Positions 36,307 through 44,821 of a stretch of DNA of 64,000 nucleotides are shown here, piece after piece. The stretch is from Massilia sp. Mn16-1_5 (GTDB lineage: Bacteria > Pseudomonadota > Gammaproteobacteria > Burkholderiales > Burkholderiaceae_D): NCBI RefSeq assembly GCF_004798585.1, contig NZ_PPXQ01000002.1:337375-401374 (forward strand), read 5' to 3'. The notes below the pieces were generated by a model. The model was not told the DNA's origin and searched no databases. It saw nothing but the letters and a program-made list of their open reading frames with translations. The translations under genes and the position numbers were made by a program. Position 1 is the stretch's first letter. Each line of letters begins with the position of its first letter.

Positions 36307-37443
36307 TCAGCCCGGACCGGCGGCCTTGCGCCGCCCGCGAATCTCTTCAAGCTTGATGGCCACATGGCGCGCGTGCACATACTCCGCCGGCCGCTGGCGG
36401 TCGAGTGCAAGTTCCGGCGCCATCGGCCCGCTCGTGCGCACGCCCCTGAGTGCGACCTTCGCCGCCGCCAGCGGGCGCGCGATGGTGTCGACCACGGCGC
36501 TCGCCTCGTAGCCGCTGTGGACCATGCAATCGGCGCATTTTTCGTAGCGTCCGGTGCCGTAGGCATCCCAGTCGGTTTCCTCCATCAGTTCGCGAAAGCT
36601 CGCGGCATAGCCTTCGCCCAGCAGGTAGCAGGGCCGCTGCCAGCCGAACACGGTGCGCGCCGGGTTGCCCCAGGGCGTGCAATGGTAGGTCTGGTTGCCC
36701 GCCAAAAAATCGAGAAACAGGCTGGACTGGCTGAAGGCCCACTTGCGGCCACCATCCCCACGCGCAAATATGTCGCGAAACAATTGCTTGGTTTTCGAAC
36801 GGGTCAGGAAGTGATCCTGCTCCGGAGCCCGTTCATAGGCATAGCCGGGCGAGACCGTGATGCCGTCCACGCCGAGTTCCTTGACCGTGTCGAAGAAGGC
36901 GGCCACGCGTTCGGGCTGGGCGTCGTTGAACAGCGTGCAGTTGATGTTGACGCGAAAGCCTGCCGCCTTGGCGCGCCGGATCGCGGCCACCGCGCGTTCG
37001 TACACGCCCGGCTGGCAGACCGAGCGGTCGTGCATCTGCGGGTCGCCATCCAGGTGCACCGACCACACCAGGAAGGGACTCGGGTGGTACTGGTCCAGCT
37101 TCTTTTCCATCACCAGCGCGTTGGTGCAGAGGTAGACGAAACGGCGCCGGGCGACGATGCCGGCGACGATGTCCGGCATCTCCTTGTGCAGCAGCGGCTC
37201 ACCGCCGGCAATCGAAACCACCGGGGCGCCGCACTCGTCGACCGCGCCCAGGCACTCCTCGCGCGACAGGCGCAGGTTCAGGATCTCGTCGGGATAATCG
37301 ATCTTGCCGCAGCCCGCGCAGGCAAGATTACAGCGGAACAATGGCTCCAGCATCAGGGCAAGCGGGTAACGTTTCTGGCCCGCAAGGTGCTTGCGCAGGA
37401 TGTAGGCGCCGACCAGGGTTTTTTGCAGCATCGGAATGGCCAT
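36307..37443 (-). CDS. hpnH: Adenosylhopane synthase HpnH (radical SAM)
   Basis: A 378-residue radical SAM enzyme with cluster cysteines C38, C42 and C45 (CNLACAGC). The SAM-binding segment AGGEPLLHKEMPDIV follows. HpnH adds the 5'-deoxyadenosyl radical to diploptene, giving adenosylhopane, the first committed step to extended hopanoids. ATG at 37443 gives the family N-terminus MAIPMLQKTL; the longer open frame overlaps ispH and is not expected to be coding. It starts 13 bp after ispH. Confidence 0.94.
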   Translation of the reverse strand: MAIPMLQKTLVGAYILRKHLAGQKRYPLALMLEPLFRCNLACAGCGKIDYPDEILNLRLSREECLGAVDECGAPVVSIAGGEPLLHKEMPDIVAGIVARRRFVYLCTNALVMEKKLDQYHPSPFLVWSVHLDGDPQMHDRSVCQPGVYERAVAAIRRAKAAGFRVNINCTLFNDAQPERVAAFFDTVKELGVDGITVSPGYAYERAPEQDHFLTRSKTKQLFRDIFARGDGGRKWAFSQSSLFLDFLAGNQTYHCTPWGNPARTVFGWQRPCYLLGEGYAASFRELMEETDWDAYGTGRYEKCADCMVHSGYEASAVVDTIARPLAAAKVALRGVRTSGPMAPELALDRQRPAEYVHARHVAIKLEEIRGRRKAAGPG

Positions 37444-37456
37444 GTCGGCTCCTTCG

Positions 37457-38389
37457 CTACGCCGCGCGGCCGGCCAGTTCGGCCGGCAGGCGGAACTCCA
37501 CGTGCTCCACCAGGCCGTCCATCGTCGACAGTTCGACCGGGGCCAGGCGGCGCAGCGCCGCGATGACATCCTCGACCATGGCTTCGGGCGCGGAGGCGCC
37601 GGCCGTGATGCCGACCGTGCCGGCGTCTGCGACCCAGGCTGGGTCGAGCGCGCTGCCGTCGTCCAGCAAATAGCTCGGGATGCCGCATTCGGTGCCGATC
37701 TCGCGCAGCCGGTTCGAATTCGAGCTGTTGGCCGCGCCGACGATCAGCAGCACGTCGACCTGCCGGCACAGCTCGCGCACGGCGCGCTGGCGGTTCTGGG
37801 TGGCGTAGCAGATGTCGCGCACGCTGGGGCCGACGACGTCGCTGAAACGGCGCTCGATGGCGGCGATCACGCCGCGGGTGTCGTCCACGCTGAGGGTTGT
37901 CTGGGTAACGTAGGCGACCGGGGTGTCCGGCGCCAGGTCGAGCGCCTCGACGTCGCGCTCGTTCTGCACGAGCAGCACGCGCCCGTCGATCTGCCCGGTC
38001 GTGCCCTCGACTTCGGGATGGCCGGCGTGGCCGATCAGGATCACGACCCGGCCGCTCGCCGCGTATTGCCGGCCCTGCAGGTGGACCTTGGCGACCAGTG
38101 GACAGGTCGCGTCGAGCACGTGCAGGCCGCGGCCCGCGGCCTCGGCCTCGACGGCGCGCGCGACGCCGTGGGCGCTGAAGATCGTGACCGCGCTTGGAGG
38201 CACTTGTTCCAGCGTATCGACGAAGACCGCCCCCTTGTTGCGCAAGCCGTCGACCACGGCCTTGTTGTGAACGATTTCGTGGCGCACGTACACCGGCGCG
38301 CCGTGGCGTTCGAGCGAGCGCTCGACGATCTCGATGGCGCGGATGACGCCGGCGCAGAAACCGCGCGGCTGGGCTAGGATGACTCGCAT
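37457..38389 (-). CDS. ispH: 4-Hydroxy-3-methylbut-2-enyl diphosphate reductase
   Basis: A 310-residue iron-sulfur enzyme of the MEP pathway that makes IPP and DMAPP from HMBPP. The three cluster cysteines are C12 (GFCAGV), C95 (DATCPLV) and C193 ([10 protein letters not shown]). It heads the hpnH-I-J-K-L operon, and with dxs at the other end of the cluster it brackets hopanoid genes with both ends of the isoprenoid supply route. The start at 38389 matches the family N-terminus. It may be a second ispH copy; that cannot be judged from the window. Confidence 0.95.
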   Translation of the reverse strand: MRVILAQPRGFCAGVIRAIEIVERSLERHGAPVYVRHEIVHNKAVVDGLRNKGAVFVDTLEQVPPSAVTIFSAHGVARAVEAEAAGRGLHVLDATCPLVAKVHLQGRQYAASGRVVILIGHAGHPEVEGTTGQIDGRVLLVQNERDVEALDLAPDTPVAYVTQTTLSVDDTRGVIAAIERRFSDVVGPSVRDICYATQNRQRAVRELCRQVDVLLIVGAANSSNSNRLREIGTECGIPSYLLDDGSALDPAWVADAGTVGITAGASAPEAMVEDVIAALRRLAPVELSTMDGLVEHVEFRLPAELAGRAA

Positions 38390-38519
38390 GACTTCTCCGT
38401 TTCTGGTGTCCGGGTCTTGATCCTGTTTTGATCGCGCGCGGGCGACGACGTTCAGCCGATGGCGCGCAGGATTACAATTCGCGCAAGGGTGCCACTTGCC
38501 GGCGCCCGGAGAGGCCTCC

Positions 38520-39521
38520 ATGGCTGGGCAGGAAAGCATCCTGGTTACCGGCGCGGCCGGTTTCATCGGTTCCGCCGTGGCGCGCGCGGCCGTGGCACGC
38601 GGCTATCGGGTGCGCGTGCTGGTGCGCGCGACGAGTGCGCGCGCCAACCTCGCCGGGCTCGACGCCGAGGTGTTCGAGGGCGACATGCGCGACCAGGCCG
38701 CCGTGGAACGGGCGCTGGCCGGCATGCGCGGCCTGCTGCATGTGGCCGCCGACTACCGGCTGTGGGCGCGCGATCCGGACGAGATCGTGCGCAACAACCT
38801 GGACGGCACGGCCGCGGTGATGCGCGCGGCGCTGGCGGCCGGCGTCGAGCGCGTCGTCTACACCAGCAGCGTGGCGACCCTGCGCGTCGGTCCTGCGACG
38901 GTAGCGGCCGGCGAAGACGAGCCGCTGGCACCAGGCGAGGGGATTGGCGCCTACAAGCGCAGCAAGATTCTGGCGGAACGTCTGGTGGAACGCATGGTGC
39001 TCGAGGACCATGTACCGGCCGTCATCGTGAACCCGTCGACCCCGATCGGTCCGCGCGACCTGCGGCCGACCCCGACCGGACGCATCATCGTCGAGGCGGC
39101 CAGCGGGCGCATGCCGGCCTATGTCCAGACCGGGCTGAACGTGGTCGATGTGGACGACGTCGCCGAGGGTCACCTGCTGGCGCTCGAAAAGGGAAGAGTA
39201 GGCGAACGCTACATCCTGGGCGGCGAGAACCTGATGCTGCGCGATTTGCTGGGCGAGATCGCCGCGCTGGCAGGAGGGCGCGCGCCGCGCCTGCGCCTGC
39301 CGGTGGCGCCGCTGATCCCGCTGGCGCACGCGTTGGAAGCCATGGCGCGCCGGACCGGACGCGAACCTTTTCTGACCGTGGACGGACTGCACATGTCGCG
39401 CAACCGGATGTTCTTCCGTTCCGACAAGGCTATGCGCGAGCTGGGCTACCGGCCGCATCCGCACGGCGGCGCGCTGCAGGCGGCGCTCGACTGGTTCGGG
39501 CGCGCGGGCTATCTCCGCTAG
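38520..39521 (+). CDS. hpnA: Hopanoid-associated NAD-dependent epimerase/dehydratase HpnA
   Basis: A 333-residue extended SDR protein with [17 protein letters not shown] (nucleotide site, residues 6-22), YTSSVATL, and the catalytic YKRSK in [12 protein letters not shown]. It matches the HpnA family of dihydroflavonol-reductase-like sugar epimerases found in hopanoid clusters; its substrate is not established. GGAGAGG precedes ATG 38520. An upstream ATG at 38496 is less well placed. It is divergent from ispH across 130 bp and its stop overlaps that of the diiron gene (CTAG). Confidence 0.9.
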   Translation: MAGQESILVTGAAGFIGSAVARAAVARGYRVRVLVRATSARANLAGLDAEVFEGDMRDQAAVERALAGMRGLLHVAADYRLWARDPDEIVRNNLDGTAAVMRAALAAGVERVVYTSSVATLRVGPATVAAGEDEPLAPGEGIGAYKRSKILAERLVERMVLEDHVPAVIVNPSTPIGPRDLRPTPTGRIIVEAASGRMPAYVQTGLNVVDVDDVAEGHLLALEKGRVGERYILGGENLMLRDLLGEIAALAGGRAPRLRLPVAPLIPLAHALEAMARRTGREPFLTVDGLHMSRNRMFFRSDKAMRELGYRPHPHGGALQAALDWFGRAGYLR

Positions 39522-40504
39522 TGCGCGGCGCGTCCCAGCATGCGCAAAGCGAGGCGCACCAGCCGCGGCACCGTGGCCGGACGCAGCAGGCGTGCATCAT
39601 AGCCGGCGAAGCGGCGCTCGTTTTCCGCCAGGCAGAGGGCCAGCAGATCGGGCAGGGCGGGTGCTTCGGCGGCCACCGCCTGCGCGCCGTTCAGCGTGAA
39701 GTTGTTGTCCTGGGCGGCATCGCTGCCGACCGTGCGCGCCAGGCCGATGCGCTCCCACACCAGGAAGGCCCAGACCGCCGCCACCTTCGCCTCGAAACGC
39801 AGGCGCCGCCAGGGCGACAGATTGGCGCGATGCCAGGCGATCCAATTGGCGAACAGCAGGATGTGGCGGCACTCTTCCTGCATCACGGGCTCGAAGGTGT
39901 CGACCAGTTCGCGCGGGAACAGGCCCGAACGGCGCGCAAGCTCGAACAGGCCGAAGGCGAAGAAGCTATCGATGCACTCGCTGAAACCGGTGACGAGATA
40001 GGCCCGTTCCGCATCCGCCGGCCAGGCATACGGCGCTTCCGGCGCCAGCGCGATGCCGTAGGCCGCCACCATGCGCGCCAGGACCTCCTTGTGACGGTTT
40101 TCCTCCCAGGCATTCAGGGCCAGCGCGGCGCGCATGTCCGGGTCCGGCACGGTGCCCGCATAGGCCGCCATCCGCAGCTTGGCCTTGCCCTCGGTCTGCA
40201 CCGCGATGTCCCAGATCGGCAGGGCGACGATGCGCGCCAGCGCTTGCGGAGGCAGGCGTGGCCAGTCAAGCACGGCCGGTCGGTAGGGATTGAAGGTGTC
40301 GCGGAACATGCGGCAGGTTTCGCGGCGATGCAGGTCGGAGCCGGGTGTAAAGAGGCCCTCGGCCGGGCTGGTCCAATGGCGCATGCCGGCGTCGGCTGCA
40401 TCGAGCGCCGCCGCGTCCGCTGCCGGCGCGCCGGCGGCCACTGGCGGGCGAAAGCCAGGCACCAGCTGCGCGATGTCGAAGCCATCCTCGAGATACCCGT
40501 CCAT
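39518..40504 (-). CDS. Ferritin-like diiron carboxylate protein of the hopanoid cluster (unassigned)
   Basis: A 328-residue soluble protein without signal peptide. It has the six-ligand pattern of diiron carboxylate enzymes on a four-helix bundle: E105 (QTEGK), E135-x2-H138 (EENRH), E176 (FSECID) and E211-x2-H214 (EECRH). This pattern is shared by ferritin-like oxidases, desaturases and hydroxylases. ATG 40504 has GGGAG upstream. It shares stop-codon bases with hpnA and closes the hopanoid cluster, so O2-dependent modification of a hopanoid or membrane lipid is plausible. I know no named function for it. The C-terminal 90 residues are Arg/Leu-rich and amphipathic. Confidence 0.72.
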   Translation of the reverse strand: MDGYLEDGFDIAQLVPGFRPPVAAGAPAADAAALDAADAGMRHWTSPAEGLFTPGSDLHRRETCRMFRDTFNPYRPAVLDWPRLPPQALARIVALPIWDIAVQTEGKAKLRMAAYAGTVPDPDMRAALALNAWEENRHKEVLARMVAAYGIALAPEAPYAWPADAERAYLVTGFSECIDSFFAFGLFELARRSGLFPRELVDTFEPVMQEECRHILLFANWIAWHRANLSPWRRLRFEAKVAAVWAFLVWERIGLARTVGSDAAQDNNFTLNGAQAVAAEAPALPDLLALCLAENERRFAGYDARLLRPATVPRLVRLALRMLGRAAH

Positions 40505-40660
40505 GCCCGCTCCCGGCGTGGTGCGATCGGATGCGCCGATTATGCCTCTTTCGTGAAGCAGGTTCGATTCGGCGTGATCGATCCTTAAAAACGTAACTAA
40601 CCAACGATGGGGCGTAGTGCTAAAAGGCGTGGCGAGCAGGCGGCCGCGGGTCGCCGCGGA

Positions 40661-40687
40661 CCGGGGCAGGCCGGGGCAGGCCGGGAC
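40661..40687. repeat. Short GC-rich tandem repeat
   Basis: The decamer CCGGGGCAGG is present twice in tandem (40661-40680) and begins a third time (CCGGGAC). It lies in the 243-bp gap between the diiron gene and the next gene. Nothing else was identified in that gap. Confidence 0.6.
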
Positions 40688-40747
40688 TGGCGCCCTCGGC
40701 CCGCTGTTCACATCGGGCGCAATGTCAAGGCACGACGGGTGCCGGCG

Positions 40748-41419
40748 CTACACGCATACCGAGGTCACCGGGGTGGGCGTGTCGCCTTTCTGGCGGTGCC
40801 GCTTGCATTCGGCTTTCCTGTAGGCGTCGACCTTTTTTGCCAGGGCTTTATGCACGAGGTTCACCTGATATCCTGGGATGATGGTATTGGTCAGCGTCAT
40901 CTCGCTGTCCCGCAGATCCCAGATGAAGATATTCGGCTTCTTGCCCGCCCCCATATCCTTGAGCGCGCGTGGCTTGCCGTATTTGTTCGTGAGCGATTGT
41001 TGAAGCTGGGAGATCTCATCGTTGCTCAGCTCCTTGAACAGCGGTTTATCCCGCGAAAAGGTATTGCGCAGCTGTACCGATATTGCGTAGAGGACCTCGT
41101 CGACGAAGGCGTAGCGCACCACCGGCAGCCCTTCGAAATCGACACCCGCCACCGTGACCAGCACAACCTGCTCCAAGCCGACCTGGCTCATCCCGTCCTT
41201 GCCGCTGCCGCCGCCGATCGCCAGGTTGCCTGCGCTGACAATGCTGGCATCGCACGCGGCCCACATCTCGCGCGCCTCGGCGAGCGTGGTCTTGCTGATG
41301 ACGGGCGCCGCGCATTCGCCGGCATGGGCGGGAAGCTGGATGCCGAGACAGGTCATGCCAAGAGTAAAAGCTGCCGCGGCATGGCGGACAAGCGTGAAGC
41401 GGTGTGCAATCAGGCGCAT
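40748..41419 (-). CDS. Secreted hypothetical protein
   Basis: A 223-residue protein that I do not recognise. It has a signal peptide of about 33 residues (positive n-region, hydrophobic core, cleavage near PAHAGE). The mature part has cysteines near both ends (GECAAP, WAACDAS, AECKRH, TSVCV) that may form disulfides, a Gly-rich segment IGGGSGKDGMSQVG, and NIFIWDLRDSEMTLTNTIIPGY near the end. The start at 41419 has GAGG at a good distance; an ATG at 41446 would lengthen the n-region. It is divergent from the FKBP gene and likely acts in the periplasm. Confidence 0.65.
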   Translation of the reverse strand: MRLIAHRFTLVRHAAAAFTLGMTCLGIQLPAHAGECAAPVISKTTLAEAREMWAACDASIVSAGNLAIGGGSGKDGMSQVGLEQVVLVTVAGVDFEGLPVVRYAFVDEVLYAISVQLRNTFSRDKPLFKELSNDEISQLQQSLTNKYGKPRALKDMGAGKKPNIFIWDLRDSEMTLTNTIIPGYQVNLVHKALAKKVDAYRKAECKRHRQKGDTPTPVTSVCV

Positions 41420-41474
41420 CGGGTAGACCTCGTCAGGTTGGCTCAAGTTATTGCTAAATCGTACGCCAGCTCGT

Positions 41475-41494
41475 AAGTTGTGTCACGACAACTT
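41475..41494. promoter_or_regulatory. Inverted repeat between the hypothetical and FKBP genes
   Basis: AAGTTGT-GTCACG-ACAACTT is a perfect 7-bp inverted repeat with a 6-bp spacer, 56 bp upstream of the hypothetical gene and 121 bp upstream of the FKBP gene. It may be an operator; no dedicated regulator is adjacent. Confidence 0.45.
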
Positions 41495-41614
41495 TTGCGA
41501 ACCGCAGCCTGCGCGCCCGTCCGCGCGCGAGTCCGGCTCCCGGCGTGCCGGTCGGTTAAGATTGCAGAAAACGCCGCATAGTCTTCACTCGCTTTTCAAC
41601 CACCAGACCCTACG

Positions 41615-42061
41615 ATGAAACAACTGCTGTCCTCCTGCGCCCTCGGCCTGTCCCTGACTCTCACGCTCACCCTTGCCGGCTGCGAACGCAACAAGGCCCC
41701 TGTCGCGGCCGCGGCCGACACCGTCGCCATGCAAAAGATCGATACCGTGCCCGGCACCGGCAAGGAAGCGCTCGCCGGCACCACGGCCGTCGTCAACTAC
41801 ACGGGCTGGCTGTACGTGCCGGATGCGCCGCAGCAGCATGGCGCCCAGTTCGATTCCTCGATCGGGCGCGAACCCTTCAGTTTCCAGCTGGGCGCGGGCC
41901 AGGTCATCAAGGGTTGGGACGAGGGCGTGCAAGGCATGAAGGTGGGCGGCAAGCGCACCCTGATCGTGCCGGCAAGCATGGGCTACGGCGAGAGCGGCGC
42001 CGGCCCGATTCCGCCGAACGCCAACCTGGTCTTCGACGTCGAGCTGCTGGACGTACGCTAG
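41615..42061 (+). CDS. FKBP-type peptidyl-prolyl isomerase lipoprotein
   Basis: A 148-residue lipoprotein with lipobox LAGC (about C23) and a single FKBP domain over residues 40-148. Signature segments: VVNYTGWLY, FDSSIGREPFSFQLGAGQVIKGWDEGVQGMKVGGKR and GYGESGAGPIPPNANLVFDVELLDV. It would catalyse prolyl isomerisation in the periplasm from a membrane anchor. The lipid anchor is unusual beside the commoner soluble FkpA type but not rare. It is transcribed alone, divergent from the secreted hypothetical gene. Confidence 0.9.
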   Translation: MKQLLSSCALGLSLTLTLTLAGCERNKAPVAAAADTVAMQKIDTVPGTGKEALAGTTAVVNYTGWLYVPDAPQQHGAQFDSSIGREPFSFQLGAGQVIKGWDEGVQGMKVGGKRTLIVPASMGYGESGAGPIPPNANLVFDVELLDVR

Positions 42062-42087
42062 GAAACACTGACGCCGGAAAGCATGGC

Positions 42088-42137
42088 TTGACACCAGGCG
42101 CGGAACTTCATGTATTGTTATATACCGCGTTATATAA
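42088..42137 (+). promoter_or_regulatory. Promoter and palindromic operator of the MarR-GNAT gene
   Basis: TTGACA at 42088-42093 is an exact -35 hexamer. TGTATT at 42111-42116 follows at 17 bp as a -10-like element. TTATATACCGCGTTATATAA at 42118-42137 is a 20-bp palindrome with one mismatched pair, lying at the expected transcription start. It ends 23 bp before the ATG. Repression by the MarR domain of the product is the simple model. Confidence 0.75.
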
Positions 42138-42160
42138 AAATACCTGAATTAGCGACAACG

Positions 42161-43114
42161 ATGGATATCTTGCGAGACTACGGCGCCGTCTTCCTCGGCA
42201 GCCGCCTGAAACGGCTGGGCGAACGGATGCAGGCCGGCGCCGCCCGGGTCATCCTTGAAGCCGGGCTGCCCGTCCAGCCTGCCCACATGCCCTTGCTGGC
42301 CGCGCTGGACAAGCAGCCGATGACGATCGGACAGTTGGCGCAAGCCGTCGGCGTCAGCCAGCCCGGCGTGACGCGCGCGGTCGGCCAGCTGGTCGAACTG
42401 GGCCTGGCGCATTCGCAAACGGGGGACGACCAGCGCCTGCGCACGATCTCGCTCGCGCCCGCCGGCGAAGCGGCAATGGCACGCGCCCGCCTCAAGGTGT
42501 TCCCGCAGGTCGGGGCCGCCGTCGGTACGCTGCTGCAGGACCGGCTCGATGCCTTCATGGCGCAGCTGGCCGAACTCGAAACCGCGCTGGAGGCGGCGCC
42601 GATCGATGTCCTGGCCGCCCAGTCGGCCCCGTCCCTCCTGACAATCCGGGAGTACAGCGACGCGCTGGCGCCGGCCTTCCACGACATCAATGCCGAATGG
42701 ATTACCGACATGTTCCGGCTCGAAGCGACCGACCGCGAAGTGCTGGAAAACCCGCGCGCGCACATCATCGACCGGGGCGGCGTGATCCTGTTCGCCGAAG
42801 CCGAAGGCCTCGGCATCGTCGGTACCTGCGCGCTGCAAAAGACCGGCGAACGCAGCTTCGAGCTGACCAAGATGGGCGTGCGGGCAAGCGCGCGCGGCCT
42901 GAAGGTCGGCGAGTTCCTCCTGCGCGCCACGATCGACCGCGCCATGCGGATCGGCGCCGAGCCGCTCTACCTGCTCACCAACACGAAATGCGCCGCAGGC
43001 ATCCACCTGTACGAAAAGGCGGGTTTCCAGCACGACGCCGAGATTATGGCGCGCTACGGCGCCCGTTACGCGCGTTGCAACGTGGCGATGCGCTACGTGC
43101 CCGGCGCCGCCTGA
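42161..43114 (+). CDS. MarR-GNAT fusion: regulator with acetyltransferase domain
   Basis: A 317-residue protein. Residues 1-150 form a MarR winged helix (LLAALDKQPMTIGQLAQAVGVSQPGVTRAVGQLVE), and residues 160-317 a GNAT N-acetyltransferase domain (GARASARGLKVGEFLLRATI-like acetyl-CoA segment and YLLTNTKCAAGIHLYEKAGF). The fusion is a recurrent architecture whose acetyl targets are mostly unknown. The start at 42161 lies after a good promoter and an AT-rich palindrome; the longer open frame from 42110 begins inside the promoter and is rejected. No target operon is adjacent, so autoregulation is the clearest inference. Confidence 0.85.
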   Translation: MDILRDYGAVFLGSRLKRLGERMQAGAARVILEAGLPVQPAHMPLLAALDKQPMTIGQLAQAVGVSQPGVTRAVGQLVELGLAHSQTGDDQRLRTISLAPAGEAAMARARLKVFPQVGAAVGTLLQDRLDAFMAQLAELETALEAAPIDVLAAQSAPSLLTIREYSDALAPAFHDINAEWITDMFRLEATDREVLENPRAHIIDRGGVILFAEAEGLGIVGTCALQKTGERSFELTKMGVRASARGLKVGEFLLRATIDRAMRIGAEPLYLLTNTKCAAGIHLYEKAGFQHDAEIMARYGARYARCNVAMRYVPGAA

Positions 43115-43132
43115 GCATTCAAGCTTGCCGCT

Positions 43133-43822
43133 TCACTGCAGCCGCCCCAGCACCGCCGCCACGATCCGGTCGCAGCGCTCTCCATCGAAGGAAAACGCCG
43201 AATCTACCGCGCGGTCGAAGTCGCGCGCCAGCGCCTCGCGCAGCAGGCCGCGGGCGCGGAAGTACTGGCTGCGCACGGTCGCCTCGGGGATGCCGAGGAT
43301 GGCCGCCGTTTCCTGCACCGACAGGTCTTCCACCGCGCGCAGCATGAAGACGGTGCGCAGGCTGTCGGGCAGGGCGTCGATGCGCGCCTCGATCAGGCGC
43401 CGCGCTTCCGCCCGCAGGGCCGCGTCGTCCGGCGTCTCGGGTGCGTTGCGCTCGCTGCTCATGGCATCCTCCTCCTCGAGCTCGACGTCGGCCGCGCCCG
43501 GCACCAGCTCGATGATGTCGGCCCGGCGCCGCGTCTTGCGCAGGCGTCCGGTCGCTTCGTTGACGACGATGCGCGTGAGCCAGGTGGACAGACTCGCATC
43601 GCCGCGAAAGCTCGCCATCTTGCGGTAGGCCAGCAGGTAGGATTCCTGCACCACGTCCTCGGCTTCGGCGTCGTCGCGCAGGATGCTGCGCGCAGTGCGG
43701 TAGAGCGCGCCGTTGTGGCGCCGCATCAGCACTTCGAAGGCGCCCGGATCGCCGGCGGCCACCATGCTGGCCAGGTCGAGATCGGTTGCCTGCAAAGGGT
43801 CCGGCTTGCTGTGTGCTTTCAT
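43133..43822 (-). CDS. ECF-family RNA polymerase sigma factor
   Basis: A 229-residue ECF sigma factor. Region 2 is at about residues 23-90 (FEVLMRRHNGALYRTARSIL, AEDVVQESYLLAYRKMASFRG) and region 4 at about 150-205 (LPDSLRTVFMLRAVEDLSVQETAAILGIPEATVRSQYFRARGLLRE, in parts). An acidic linker ELEEEDAMSSE joins them. The start at 43822 has AAGGAAG upstream; an ATG at 43837 overlaps the cupredoxin stop. It is third in an operon after DUF4142 and cupredoxin genes. No anti-sigma gene follows on the same strand, which is unusual. Confidence 0.88.
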   Translation of the reverse strand: MKAHSKPDPLQATDLDLASMVAAGDPGAFEVLMRRHNGALYRTARSILRDDAEAEDVVQESYLLAYRKMASFRGDASLSTWLTRIVVNEATGRLRKTRRRADIIELVPGAADVELEEEDAMSSERNAPETPDDAALRAEARRLIEARIDALPDSLRTVFMLRAVEDLSVQETAAILGIPEATVRSQYFRARGLLREALARDFDRAVDSAFSFDGERCDRIVAAVLGRLQ

Positions 43823-43833
43823 CGACGCTTCCT

Positions 43834-44166
43834 TCATTTCACCACCAGCGTGGCGGTCATCGTGCGGTGCAGCGTGCACAGGTAAGGGTAGGTACCGGCC
43901 TTCGTGGCCTTGTAGCGCCAGCTGGCGCCGGCGGCGATCACGGGCGAGGCCGGGCCGCCTTTCACGGTTTCCGCCACGGCTGTGTGCGGCAACGGATCCT
44001 TGTTACGCCAAACGACCGTGTCGCCGCGCTTCACCTCGACAGTTTGCGGGATAAAACGCATGCCGTCGATCAGGATCGTGTGTACGGCCGCGGCCGCCTG
44101 AAGCGGCGGGACGAACGTGGCCAGCAGGGCGAGCGCACAGCCCGCCCTTGTGGGGTGGAAAACCAC
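43834..44166 (-). CDS. Periplasmic cupredoxin (plastocyanin/amicyanin-like)
   Basis: A 110-residue exported copper protein starting at GTG, 10 bp after the DUF4142 gene. The signal peptide covers about residues 1-27. Type 1 copper ligands are visible as H61 (LPHTAV), C97, H100 and M103 (CTLHRTM). The likely role is periplasmic electron transfer or copper binding. It lies in an operon with DUF4142 and ECF sigma genes, suggesting an envelope stress or copper-related response. The longer open frame upstream is out of any sensible signal and is rejected. Confidence 0.82.
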   Translation of the reverse strand: MVFHPTRAGCALALLATFVPPLQAAAAVHTILIDGMRFIPQTVEVKRGDTVVWRNKDPLPHTAVAETVKGGPASPVIAAGASWRYKATKAGTYPYLCTLHRTMTATLVVK

Positions 44167-44176
44167 GGCCGCCGCC

Positions 44177-44707
44177 TTACTGCATCGATGCCTGCAGCTT
44201 CTTCGCGTGCTCCAGGTGGGCAACGAAGGCCGGGCGGGTCTTGACCAGTGTGTCCTTCAGTTCGGCATTTTTAGCGTTCGGGATCAAGGTCTTGTCCAGC
44301 GCGTCGATCACGGTTTGGTGATAGGTCACTTCATGGTCGATATAGGCCTTGTCGAACTCCTTGCCCTTGAGCGTCTTGAGCTTGGCGATGTTCTCGGCGC
44401 CGCCCGATTTCAGGCTCTTGCTGGTCTCGCTCTCCTGCGGCTTTACCTTCAGCTTTTTCACCAGCGCGCTCGCCTGCTTGTTGACGCCTGTGTGATCGGT
44501 CACCATCTGCTTGGCAAATGCCTTGACCTCCTTTTCCTTGGTCATTTTCTGCGCCAGCTTGCCGGCATCGATGTCGACTTGGTTGGCGGCAACGACGATG
44601 CCGGCGATCTGGGCATCGTCGGGCGCCGTCTGTGCCCAGGCGCTACCGGCCAGCGCGAACAGGCCGGCGAGGGTGGTGGACAAAAGCTTGCGGGAAAAGT
44701 GTGTCAT
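44177..44707 (-). CDS. DUF4142 periplasmic protein
   Basis: A 176-residue exported helical protein with signal peptide (residues 1-25, ending AWA). The DUF4142 ferritin-like helical pattern is visible: EVKAFAKQMVTDHTGVNKQASAL, DKAYIDHEVTYHQTVIDALDKTLIPNAKNAELKD in segments, and FVAHLEHAKKLQ. The His/Asp/Glu placements resemble a ferritin-like bundle, but no metal role is proven. It is the first gene of the DUF4142-cupredoxin-ECF unit. DUF4142 genes are often found with stress-response genes. Confidence 0.85.
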   Translation of the reverse strand: MTHFSRKLLSTTLAGLFALAGSAWAQTAPDDAQIAGIVVAANQVDIDAGKLAQKMTKEKEVKAFAKQMVTDHTGVNKQASALVKKLKVKPQESETSKSLKSGGAENIAKLKTLKGKEFDKAYIDHEVTYHQTVIDALDKTLIPNAKNAELKDTLVKTRPAFVAHLEHAKKLQASMQ

Positions 44708-44821
44708 GGTGTGCTCCTCTATCGGGTGGATGTTGTTCTTGCACCCCATTAGATGTCGCATCCCGCGTTTGCGTTGCAGGGATTTCATCTGTTCCCGCAG
44801 AAATTGGTAGGATGCACAACT

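Noticed and set aside
40505..40747. A 68-codon plus-strand frame in the gap after the diiron gene
   Set aside because: The translation is low-complexity, derived from a GC-rich tandem repeat, and there is no ribosome site.
42110..42160. Longer N-terminus for the MarR-GNAT protein
   Set aside because: It begins within the -10 region and crosses the palindrome. The downstream ATG at 42161 fits the family.
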